A stretch of 64,000 nucleotides of DNA, taken from Bacteroidota bacterium. Its GTDB lineage: Bacteria > Bacteroidota > Bacteroidia > B-17B0 > Aurantibacillaceae. Made by a program: the position numbers and the translations under genes. The notes beneath the pieces were generated by a model. It was not told the DNA's origin and did no database searches. It saw nothing but the letters and a program-made list of their open reading frames with translations. Below, piece by piece: positions 53,827 to 62,049 of the stretch (position 1 is the stretch's first letter; every line of letters starts with the position of its first letter). Location of the stretch: NCBI GenBank assembly GCA_018267825.1, contig JAFDXR010000003.1, forward strand, positions 140,835 to 204,834, written 5' to 3'.

Positions 53827-56800
53827 CTAATTTAAGATAACCAGCTTTTCTATTTTTTCGGCTTTTTTACTCTGGCCATCGGTTACCGAAACCTTATAAA
53901 CATATACGCCCCTGGCCAGTTTATCCCCAAAATCATCCTTGCCATCCCACTCAATGCCATCGAAGCGGAACCCCTCATTGGTTATCGTTTCCGGAATCGA
54001 TTTCACCAGCTTGCCGGTGATCGTATAAATCTGCACCATCACTTTCAGCGTTGTACAGCATTGATTATGTTCAATGAAGAAACGGGTCTTGGTGGTAAAC
54101 GGATTCGGATAGTTCAATATATGACTCAATGCCAGCTCTGCCGATTGCGCCACAATAAATTCGGTGTAAGCGGTCGAGGAGTTATTCTGAACATCCCATA
54201 CTTTCAGGCTCAGGCGATGCGTTCCCTCCGAAAGACCGCTTAATGCATAGTGAATTTTACCTGCCTGGTAGCTGTTCAGGTTTGCTTCGTAGTAATCATT
54301 AAGCACCATCGGCTTATTGGAGTTCTCATCAAGTACCGCCACAATATCATGCCCGATACCTGTACCAACTGTATTAATACCGCTCGAATCGGCCACCTCT
54401 GCATAAATACTCGGAGCTTCGTTGGTGGTTCCTCCCGACACAAATTTATTATCGTTCATGTAGAGTTTTACAACCGGTCCCTGGTTATCAATTACAGCAT
54501 TGGGATCTGAACCTCCAATAACGATGTTGGTATTGTAACCATTGGCATCTATCACGCCGTTATGCGCATAATAGCTGATTTTACCGACACCAAACTGGTA
54601 CGAAATATCTTTTGGCACCATGAATGTGAACGAAAAATCACCATTCACAACCTGTGCTTTTCCTTTATAAATAACGTTTTTCTGAAGATTAAATTTAAAC
54701 GGCCCACCCAGGTACGCCGATGTCGGATCATTCATTAAGCAAACAATATTCATGCTTTTATCAAACACTGTCGGATAAATAACACCATTGAAATTGCTGA
54801 GTTTATTCCCTGCTTTATCGCCTACGTAACCTTTTACTGTAACCTTCGAAAGTGCTTTCAGTGTATCCTGTGTCGTAGGTGAAACTACGCTCGAATTGAT
54901 GGTGGATGTGTACACTCTTTGTTGCGGATATGCCAACCGCAGCGCGGGATCTCCAAGGATAACAAAATTCTGATACTGCGGATTATATCCTATATCCACT
55001 TTGTTTTCACGGTAAATATCGCCCAGTGCCGGCATACGGCCATTGGGCATCGGAGCTAGTGCAAACCTGAAGAATGATTTATTCAACTCAAAGTTGAGGT
55101 TCGAAAATGCAAGCCTTACGGTTGTAAACAAACTCACGGCTCCACCATTCGGGTTCAGGAAACAATCTTCACCAGCCGAAGTAATATCGGGGTTATCAAA
55201 GCGGCTGAACTCGCAGGTGGCTGTTACCATCAACGGCATGTTGGCAATGTTTTTCCAATCGAGGATCTGTGAAACCTCCAGGATCCGCTCATGTGCAAGA
55301 CCAAGCTCTCCGCCGTGTCCCGTATAATTAAAAATTAAAGTACCTTTTTCAAACCGACGGTTCAGATCGTTCACCACATCCGGATATCGCTGTCCTCCGG
55401 GCGTTGAATACTGCACATACGCATCGAAAATAATTTTATCGACATTGTACTCCGGGTAGCTTCGTGTCACCATCCTGGCTATCGAATCGGCCTGCCACAT
55501 GTGCTCTCCGCCGTCTTCATCATCGGCCATAAAACACACCCAGTTGCGCCAGTCGCCCTGCGGGTAAGTCACTGCATTGGTACAACTGCTCTCCGATGCA
55601 TTGATATCAAAGTTGTAGTTTTTTTTGTAATAAGCATCAATCTTATTTACACAGCCGGAAGCATCTGCCTCCGATCTTACCGGGAACCGGCCAACGCCAA
55701 TATCCACGGCATCCCCGGGACCAAGATCCCCCTCGTTGTCATCCATCAGCCCGAAGAAATCGTCGGTTACAAAAGAGTTTGTGTACGACCAGGAAATCGG
55801 CGTTTCATAAGTCGGGATAAGGGCGCTGTTACTGCTCGAAAAACGATTCTTGTTATCGTAGGAACCTCCACCCAACAGGCACAGATATTTAATGGCTTTG
55901 GTCGGATCTGAAGGGCGTTTGTACAACATTCTTGCAAACTCACGGATACTGACAATATCAGGCGTTCCGGAAGAAAACTCATTATAAACCTGCTCTGTGG
56001 TAGCTACTGCATACGTCAGGGTATCATATTGCTGATGGATTGCCGCCAACCTGTTTGCCTGCGACAAAAATTTCGGGTTACAGATGATCACAAAATCAGC
56101 CTGCTGAATGCCATGGAGGTTTTGATTCGGAACAACACCATATGCTTTGGGCACCATAAAATCGGAGCCGGTTACAACATACTCCCGCAGAGAATCGGTT
56201 GTCGAAATAAAACTCAGGCTGTTCCCTGTTGTACTGTAAAGTTGATTTTTAGGATTGATCGGATCCGTTACATCCCACACCAGAAGAGGCACACCACCGG
56301 TTGAATTATCTGTCAGTGTATACATGGCTGTTGTACCGGTTCCTGCTACCGAACGGCTGTCGCGGAAACAGAACTGGCTTTGACTGTATACCAGGTTACG
56401 GCGGGCATTGAACACCACGTAATCGAGATATCCTACGGCATCGGAAGATGTTTTGGTAACGCTGATCACCAGTGGATTCGAATTCAGTAAAGCGCCTCCG
56501 CAATTATATCCGGGAAAACCATAATCTGCAATATACGAGGTCGTTGATGTATTCGGACAGGTATAGGTAAATACCGAGGCACCATATGAAACCAGGTAAG
56601 AACTCACATTATCGCTGCGCGACAGTCCACCGGCCGAAACCAGTACACTGTCGCCGAGTACAGCATCCGGAATGTTAAACGAAAATCCGTATGTATTGGT
56701 CAGTTCAAATTTCTCACCGTAAAATTCGCGGCCCGATTTCACCACATTGATCAGGTTCTGTTCATGATAATCGTAATAATCGTAAGACGATGTGGATCCG

Positions 56801-57753
56801 GTGGGTGTTACGGAAAGGCTGGCATTCGACTGGATACGCTTGCCGGGACCAAGATCCGCCGTGATGTAATAGTAACTGGTATCGCTGTAGTAATTCAGCT
56901 GATGATCGAATTTCAGACAGGAACCGGCTTTATGTTTCCAGATATCGGTGCTCTGCCCATAAAACAAAATATAGTCGCCCGCATCGAAAGCCCCATCAGA
57001 TTCTCCCTGAACATAAATAGCATCTTCCATAAGATCGTCGTAACGGAAACCCGAGTTCTTTTCGGGCATTAACTTTCCTCCGTTCCCGTAAATACGGATA
57101 TTCTGGGGATTCAGACCTGTTGTGGAGAGCCCGATACTTTGCAAAAGCGTTTTGTCTATTTTATAAACTCCCGACTTTGTCACGGCCACCTTATACCATT
57201 TACCGGTTGCCAACACAGAATTGGAGGCATAAACGGCTGCGGCTGTTTTTTTGTGCGTATTATTCACAACCGGTACGGAAGCGGCATAATCCCATTCGGC
57301 CCGGTAGGATGTCAGCAGCTCATATCGTCCGCTGAAATTGTTCAGTCGCAGCGGAATGATCCGGAAATGGGCATAGGTTTCATGTCTTGAAACGGAGGTT
57401 GAAACGGAAATATTAAAATCAGAACCGATCAGGTGTTTATAGGCCGCGATCTGGCCGAGTTCCTGGTTTGTAAGCTCCCTAACAGCAACCTGTGCCAGTT
57501 TCAGGGCCGGAATGTCGGAATTTACCTTTAATTTCTCTAAATAATACGGGAGGTATTGTTTTGCTGCATCATAATGTGCACCTTTGATTTGCAGCACATT
57601 CAGTTCGTTATATGTTTCCTCACCGGAAAGTGCGGCATTATTGATTTCAGCCGTCGCTTTCACGGAATTCTTAGTTTCAAGAGTTCTCTGGGCCGAAGCT
57701 GTTAAAACCAAAAGAAAAAGAAAACCAGTAAGAATTTTTTTGTGAAGGATCAT
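53827..57753 (-). CDS. porU: T9SS C-terminal signal peptidase (sortase) PorU
   Basis: PorU removes the C-terminal sorting domain of type A cargo at the cell surface and joins the cargo to its anchor. This 1308-residue protein has a signal peptide (cleaved near TASAQ) and an N-terminal region with WYKVAVTKSGVYKIDKTLL, RIYGNGGKLMPEKNSG and YVQGESDGAFDAGDYILFYG. The C25 peptidase domain has H813 in YTGHGGELG and C847 in TATCEFSRFD, 34 residues apart (33 in P. gingivalis PorU). A C-terminal domain with NYPNPFTTKTRFFIEH, WDGKDDFGDKLARGVYVYKV and KLVILN closes it. It is followed by porV in the same direction and is divergent from porP-gldJ, the conserved T9SS neighbourhood. Confidence 0.96.
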   Translation of the reverse strand: MILHKKILTGFLFLLVLTASAQRTLETKNSVKATAEINNAALSGEETYNELNVLQIKGAHYDAAKQYLPYYLEKLKVNSDIPALKLAQVAVRELTNQELGQIAAYKHLIGSDFNISVSTSVSRHETYAHFRIIPLRLNNFSGRYELLTSYRAEWDYAASVPVVNNTHKKTAAAVYASNSVLATGKWYKVAVTKSGVYKIDKTLLQSIGLSTTGLNPQNIRIYGNGGKLMPEKNSGFRYDDLMEDAIYVQGESDGAFDAGDYILFYGQSTDIWKHKAGSCLKFDHQLNYYSDTSYYYITADLGPGKRIQSNASLSVTPTGSTSSYDYYDYHEQNLINVVKSGREFYGEKFELTNTYGFSFNIPDAVLGDSVLVSAGGLSRSDNVSSYLVSYGASVFTYTCPNTSTTSYIADYGFPGYNCGGALLNSNPLVISVTKTSSDAVGYLDYVVFNARRNLVYSQSQFCFRDSRSVAGTGTTAMYTLTDNSTGGVPLLVWDVTDPINPKNQLYSTTGNSLSFISTTDSLREYVVTGSDFMVPKAYGVVPNQNLHGIQQADFVIICNPKFLSQANRLAAIHQQYDTLTYAVATTEQVYNEFSSGTPDIVSIREFARMLYKRPSDPTKAIKYLCLLGGGSYDNKNRFSSSNSALIPTYETPISWSYTNSFVTDDFFGLMDDNEGDLGPGDAVDIGVGRFPVRSEADASGCVNKIDAYYKKNYNFDINASESSCTNAVTYPQGDWRNWVCFMADDEDGGEHMWQADSIARMVTRSYPEYNVDKIIFDAYVQYSTPGGQRYPDVVNDLNRRFEKGTLIFNYTGHGGELGLAHERILEVSQILDWKNIANMPLMVTATCEFSRFDNPDITSAGEDCFLNPNGGAVSLFTTVRLAFSNLNFELNKSFFRFALAPMPNGRMPALGDIYRENKVDIGYNPQYQNFVILGDPALRLAYPQQRVYTSTINSSVVSPTTQDTLKALSKVTVKGYVGDKAGNKLSNFNGVIYPTVFDKSMNIVCLMNDPTSAYLGGPFKFNLQKNVIYKGKAQVVNGDFSFTFMVPKDISYQFGVGKISYYAHNGVIDANGYNTNIVIGGSDPNAVIDNQGPVVKLYMNDNKFVSGGTTNEAPSIYAEVADSSGINTVGTGIGHDIVAVLDENSNKPMVLNDYYEANLNSYQAGKIHYALSGLSEGTHRLSLKVWDVQNNSSTAYTEFIVAQSAELALSHILNYPNPFTTKTRFFIEHNQCCTTLKVMVQIYTITGKLVKSIPETITNEGFRFDGIEWDGKDDFGDKLARGVYVYKVSVTDGQSKKAEKIEKLVILN

Positions 57754-57844
57754 TGGATGTGAAGTGCGTTTTTTTATGCAAATAGAACGACAAAGAAAAA
57801 AAAATATTGTTGGATAAAAGTTTTTATTTTTAAAAATAGACTGT

Positions 57845-57852
57845 TATATTTG
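57845..57852 (+). promoter_or_regulatory. -7 box of the porP-gldJ promoter
   Basis: TATATTTG is a perfect TAnnTTTG box 16 nt before the ATG at 57869, in the divergent region between porU and porP. No TTG is found at the usual distance upstream; the region is very A/T-rich. Confidence 0.5.
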
Positions 57853-57868
57853 TATTTAGGAAAAGTTT

Positions 57869-58840
57869 ATGCTTAATAAAACCTTCATGGCGAAAAAGTT
57901 AATTTTACTGTTCTCAGTCCTTGTTGTTTCGGGGTTCTGGGAAGAGTTATCGGCTCAGGATCCTCAGTTTACGCAGTTTTACGCAAACCCGTTATACTTG
58001 AACCCGGCTTTTGCTGGTACGGCCCGCTGTCCTCGCATATGCATGAACTACAGAAATCAATGGCCTAACCTTTCCGGTACTTTCGTTACATACAGCGCTT
58101 CTTACGATCAACATATTGATGCTATTTCCGGTGGTTTGGGAATCCTGGTAACCCAGGATGACGCTGGTCGCGGAACGCTTAAAACCACTTCAGCCAGCCT
58201 TATTTACTCTTATCACTTAGCTGTAACCCGTGAGTTTTCTATCAAAGCAGGTTTACAGGCCGGTTTCTTCCAAAAAGCACTGGACCGCAGCAAGCTGAAT
58301 TTCGGCGATATGATTGATCCCCGCCGTGGTTTCGTATGGAATACCAACGAGGTTATTCCATCACAAAACAAATCCAATCTCGATTTTTCGGCAGGTCTTT
58401 TGGGTTATAGCAAACGCTATTTCATTGGTTTTGCTGCCAATCATATCACGCAGCCGGATGAAGGGCTTCTCGGGCCGTCAAAGCTGCCAATTAAGTTTAC
58501 AGGTCACGCCGGGGCCATTATCCCCCTCGAAAAAGGCGGTGAAACCTATATCTCTCCAAACGTTTTATTCCAGCAACAACAAAACTTCAGCCAGTTAAAC
58601 CTGGGGGTGTATTTTGTTAAAAACAACTTTGTGGGTGGTTTATGGTACAGGAACCAGGATGCATTCATCGTATTGCTTGGTGTACAGACGGATCACTTTA
58701 AAGTGGGATACAGTTACGATGTAACTATCTCAAAATTAGCCAGTAATACTGCAGGGTCGCATGAAATATCGCTTCAGATTCAATTCGAATGCCGACCTAA
58801 GAAAAAGAAATACAGAACCATTAGCTGTCCTTCTTTCTAA
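57869..58840 (+). CDS. porP: PorP/SprF family T9SS membrane protein
   Basis: This 323-residue protein has a signal peptide (ending near ELSAQ) followed by the PorP signature DPQFTQFYANPLYLNPAFAG, then CPRICMNYRNQWPNLSGTF. The body is a series of outer-membrane strands, ending FKVGYSYDVTISKL and a basic tail. PorP is associated with the PorK/N ring and PorE in P. gingivalis. Sitting directly before gldJ, which is homologous to gldK/porK, this copy is the better candidate for the core T9SS PorP; the one at 2359 belongs with its adhesin. An ATG at the seventh codon is an alternative start. gldJ follows after 69 bp on the same strand. Confidence 0.88.
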   Translation: MLNKTFMAKKLILLFSVLVVSGFWEELSAQDPQFTQFYANPLYLNPAFAGTARCPRICMNYRNQWPNLSGTFVTYSASYDQHIDAISGGLGILVTQDDAGRGTLKTTSASLIYSYHLAVTREFSIKAGLQAGFFQKALDRSKLNFGDMIDPRRGFVWNTNEVIPSQNKSNLDFSAGLLGYSKRYFIGFAANHITQPDEGLLGPSKLPIKFTGHAGAIIPLEKGGETYISPNVLFQQQQNFSQLNLGVYFVKNNFVGGLWYRNQDAFIVLLGVQTDHFKVGYSYDVTISKLASNTAGSHEISLQIQFECRPKKKKYRTISCPSF

Positions 58841-58909
58841 TCTTTCATAAAATATTTTGTAACCTTTTATATAAAATTACGTTATAGCCTTACACTTAAA
58901 ACCAAACCT

Positions 58910-60556
58910 ATGAAGTTTAATTTCATAAAGAACCGTAAAGTTTTGACTGTTGCCTTCGCCGCAGTTTTAGCTTCCTGCGCTAACGAACGCTCTCCAGTTA
59001 CCGGCTGGGCGTACAATGATCCCGATAACGGCGGTTTTGAAAAAGTACCTTATGAGGAGCAGGAAACTGGTCCCGGTCTGGTGCTTATTGAAGGTGGTAC
59101 CTATACGATGGGGCGTACCGAACAGGATGTAACTTACGAATGGAATAACGTTCCGCGCCGTGTGACTGTATCTTCTTTCTACATGGATGAAACAGAAGTA
59201 AGTAACTTTTCTTACCTGGAATATTTATGGTGGACCAGCCGTGTATTCGGTCCTACATTCCCTGATATTTATTACAAAGCATTACCTGATACCCTGGTTT
59301 GGCGTGAAAAACTGGCTTACAACGAGCCTTACGTGGAATATTACCTGCGTCACCCGGCCTACCGCGATTACCCGGTTGTAGGTGTAAACTGGTTACAGGC
59401 AAACGATTTCTGCGCATGGCGTACAGACCGCGTGAATGAGTTTATCCTGATCCGTGAAGGCTTACTGGAACACGTTCCAAATCCTTCTGACCAGGATTAT
59501 TTCAGCACTGAAGCTTATCTTTCCGGTAAATGGCAAGGTCAGTTAAAACAAAAATTACCTTCATTTGATGAGCAAAACCCTGAGCGTGATGTACGCATGG
59601 AAGATGGTATCTTTTTGCCGAAATACCGTCTCCCGACAGAAGCTGAGTGGGAATATGCTGCTTACGGACTCATTGGAAACACCATTGGTGAACGTATTAC
59701 AGATCGTCGTATCTACCCTTGGAACGGTCACGGTGTTCGTAACTCCGACGAAAAATACATCGGTCAGATCAATGCCAACTTCGTGCGTGGTAATGGTGAC
59801 ATGATGGGTACAGCAGGCTTCCTGAACGATAACGCTGACGTAACTGCTCCTGTTTATTCATACTGGCCTAACGATTACGGTCTGTATAACATGGCCGGTA
59901 ACGTATCTGAGTGGGTAATGGACGTGTATCGCCCTACAACATTACAGGATGCGGATGAGTTCCGTCCTTTCCGTGGTAACGTATTTGTAACCCAGATCAA
60001 AGACAGTACAGATAATACAATCGCAACCAACATCGACGGTCCGGTTTACAACAAATTCAAACACAAAGTGAACCCTCCTACCATCCATGGTGTGAGCGGT
60101 GAAACAACTGAAGTGGAAGATAGTACAACAACCATCGTAACAAACGATCCTCAGGGCTATAAAAACGCTACTGTTGACGGTAAATCTGATATCCCTGGCC
60201 GTGTTAAATGGCGCGAGGTTTCGAATGCCGTGTCGTCTGATAACCTCGACGAGCGTCGTAACTACAAAACAGCCGATTATATCAGCTACCTGGATGGTGA
60301 TGTGAATTCAAGTATTTATTATGCAGCCGGTGAAGATGCTTATTCTGATAAAGCTGACAAAATGATGTATGAATATGCAAAAACATCTTTAATCAACGAT
60401 AAATCACGTGTATACAAAGGTGGTAGCTGGAGAGACCGTGCATACTGGTTGAACCCTGGCACACGCCGTTTCCTTGATCAGCGTCAAACAGCTGCCTGGT
60501 TAGGTTTCCGTTGTGCGATGACCCGTGTGGGTAGCCCAGTTGGTTTAGGTAAATAA
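58910..60556 (+). CDS. gldJ: Gliding motility and T9SS lipoprotein GldJ
   Basis: GldJ is an outer-membrane lipoprotein needed for gliding and for stability of the T9SS protein GldK in Flavobacterium. This 548-residue protein has a lipobox-type start (LASCANERSPVTGW, with a Cys at residue 23). The formylglycine-generating-enzyme-like fold of the Gld family follows: GPGLVLIEGGTYTMGRTEQD, FYMDETEVSNFSYLEYLWW, YPVVGVNWLQANDFCAWRTD, RLPTEAEWEYAAYGLIG, YGLYNMAGNVSEWVMDVYRP, and near the end YKGGSWRDRAYWLNPGTRRF. The DTLVWREKL and RHPAYRDYPV segments are close to GldJ of F. johnsoniae. gldJ lies beside porU-porV in Flavobacterium, as it does here. A strong terminator follows, and then murF. Confidence 0.93.
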   Translation: MKFNFIKNRKVLTVAFAAVLASCANERSPVTGWAYNDPDNGGFEKVPYEEQETGPGLVLIEGGTYTMGRTEQDVTYEWNNVPRRVTVSSFYMDETEVSNFSYLEYLWWTSRVFGPTFPDIYYKALPDTLVWREKLAYNEPYVEYYLRHPAYRDYPVVGVNWLQANDFCAWRTDRVNEFILIREGLLEHVPNPSDQDYFSTEAYLSGKWQGQLKQKLPSFDEQNPERDVRMEDGIFLPKYRLPTEAEWEYAAYGLIGNTIGERITDRRIYPWNGHGVRNSDEKYIGQINANFVRGNGDMMGTAGFLNDNADVTAPVYSYWPNDYGLYNMAGNVSEWVMDVYRPTTLQDADEFRPFRGNVFVTQIKDSTDNTIATNIDGPVYNKFKHKVNPPTIHGVSGETTEVEDSTTTIVTNDPQGYKNATVDGKSDIPGRVKWREVSNAVSSDNLDERRNYKTADYISYLDGDVNSSIYYAAGEDAYSDKADKMMYEYAKTSLINDKSRVYKGGSWRDRAYWLNPGTRRFLDQRQTAAWLGFRCAMTRVGSPVGLGK

Positions 60557-60575
60557 ATTTTGTTTAAAACTATTT

Positions 60576-60607
60576 AAAGGTCCGGATGATAAAACATCCG
60601 GACCTTT
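60576..60607 (+). terminator. Rho-independent terminator after gldJ
   Basis: AAAGGTCCGGATG and CATCCGGACCTTT pair perfectly over 13 bp with the 6-nt loop ATAAAA, followed by TATTTTT. The T tract runs straight into the -7 box assigned to murF. Confidence 0.92.
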
Positions 60608-60615
60608 TATTTTTG
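60608..60615 (+). promoter_or_regulatory. -7 box directly before murF
   Basis: TATTTTTG fits TAnnTTTG and ends 4 nt before the murF ATG at 60620, so the transcript would be nearly leaderless. It lies in the T tract of the gldJ terminator. No -33 TTG is visible at the right place, because that stretch is the terminator stem. Confidence 0.42.
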
Positions 60616-60619
60616 GGGT

Positions 60620-61942
60620 ATGTCAACAGCTTATACCTCTATTGAAGCTCTCTACCATCTGTTTGTCGGATCCGGACAGAAGATCTGTACGGATACCCGA
60701 AAACCGGAAGCAGGCTCCATTTTCTTCGCCCTCCGTGGCGGTAATTTCAACGCAAATGAATTTGCACAAAAAGCGATTGAGGACGGTTGTGCTTACGCTA
60801 TTGTTGATGATGCAAAATATGCCAACGGTCAGAGTACACTGCTTGTAGCAGACGCTTTAACAGCCCTGCAGGACCTTGCACGCTACCATCGCGATCAATT
60901 AAAAATTCCCGTGATAGGCATTACAGGCAGTAATGGTAAAACAACCAATAAAGAACTGATACATGCTGTACTCTCTCAAAAGTATAACACCTATGCTACC
61001 AAAGGCAATCTGAACAATCATATCGGGGTACCTTTAAGCGTGCTGTCGGTAACGCCCGATCACGAGATGGCTGTTATAGAGATGGGTGCCAATCACCAGG
61101 GGGAAATTGATTTTCTGTGTCATATCTGTAAGCCTGATCTCGGGCTCATTACCAATATCGGCAAAGCTCACCTGGAGGGCTTCGGAGGTGAAGAAGGTGT
61201 GAAAAAAGGAAAGAGTGAATTGTACCGCTACCTCCGCACGCATAAAGGAAAGATCTTTGTAAACGGCCAGGACCCTGTATTGATGGATCTCGCAGCAGGT
61301 AGCGAATGTTTATGCTATGGGGACGCCGATCCTTCGTTTTTTGTTTACGGACAGTCCTACCAGAATTCCGATTTTGTAGAGTTCCGCTGGGCACCACAAG
61401 GCAAGACACTCGATGAATCGCAACTTATTAAAACCAATATGTTCGGGCATTACAACTATATCAACCTGTTGTGTGCCGCCTGCATTGGTCACTATTTTGA
61501 GGTAAGCCCGGCTGCTGTTAAAACCGCCCTTGAATCCTATACACCGGAAATGAACCGCTCGCAGGTCGTTAAAACAAATCACAATACGGTTATTCTCGAT
61601 GCCTACAATGCCAATCCCAGCAGTATGCAGGCAGCCATTGTTAATTTTTCCAGGCAAAACTCTCCCAACAAACTGGTTATTCTCGGAGATATGTTTGAAC
61701 TGGGCGAATATGCTGCCCGGGAGCATGAGACAATTCTGGAATTACTGCAGACCACAAAAATGGAAGCTATATTAGTAGGTCCGAATTTTTATGAACTGAA
61801 AAACAAGTATAATTCTCATTTGTATTTTGAAGATTCTGAAGCGTGTAAAATGTATATGAAACAGAATCACAGAGATAAGTACCATATACTCGTCAAAGGC
61901 TCACGGGGCATGAAACTCGAGGGACTTCTGGAAGTGCTTTAG
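60620..61942 (+). CDS. murF: UDP-N-acetylmuramoyl-tripeptide--D-alanyl-D-alanine ligase
   Basis: MurF adds D-Ala-D-Ala to the muramyl tripeptide, the last cytoplasmic step in building the peptidoglycan stem. The 440 residues show the Mur ligase order. An N-terminal UDP-binding region has ICTDTRKPEAGSIFFALRGG. The ATP-binding loop is GITGSNGKTTNKELI (GSNGKTT at 103-109), followed by TKGNLNNHIGVPLSVLSV and AVIEMGANHQGEIDFL. A C-terminal domain has VILDAYNANPSSMQAAI and VILGDMFELGE, which are typical of MurF. Genes next to gldJ are often cell-wall genes in this phylum. murF is separated from gldJ by a strong terminator and probably has its own promoter. Confidence 0.96.
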   Translation: MSTAYTSIEALYHLFVGSGQKICTDTRKPEAGSIFFALRGGNFNANEFAQKAIEDGCAYAIVDDAKYANGQSTLLVADALTALQDLARYHRDQLKIPVIGITGSNGKTTNKELIHAVLSQKYNTYATKGNLNNHIGVPLSVLSVTPDHEMAVIEMGANHQGEIDFLCHICKPDLGLITNIGKAHLEGFGGEEGVKKGKSELYRYLRTHKGKIFVNGQDPVLMDLAAGSECLCYGDADPSFFVYGQSYQNSDFVEFRWAPQGKTLDESQLIKTNMFGHYNYINLLCAACIGHYFEVSPAAVKTALESYTPEMNRSQVVKTNHNTVILDAYNANPSSMQAAIVNFSRQNSPNKLVILGDMFELGEYAAREHETILELLQTTKMEAILVGPNFYELKNKYNSHLYFEDSEACKMYMKQNHRDKYHILVKGSRGMKLEGLLEVL

Positions 61943-61978
61943 TCTTGTTAAAACATTTTTTTAAATATATTAAATTGT

Positions 61979-61986
61979 TATATTTG
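61979..61986 (+). promoter_or_regulatory. -7 box before the 62050 cargo gene
   Basis: TATATTTG is a perfect TAnnTTTG box, 63 nt before the ATG at 62050. The long A/T-rich leader holds three near-copies of ACCATTTAAA or ACCATCTAAA (at about 61998, 62019 and 62040), which is unusual for such a short stretch. The -33 element is not clear. Confidence 0.5.
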
Positions 61987-62049
61987 TGATAATATATAAC
62001 CCATTTAAAACCTCTATTAACCATTTAAATTCTTAAAAAACCATCTAAA

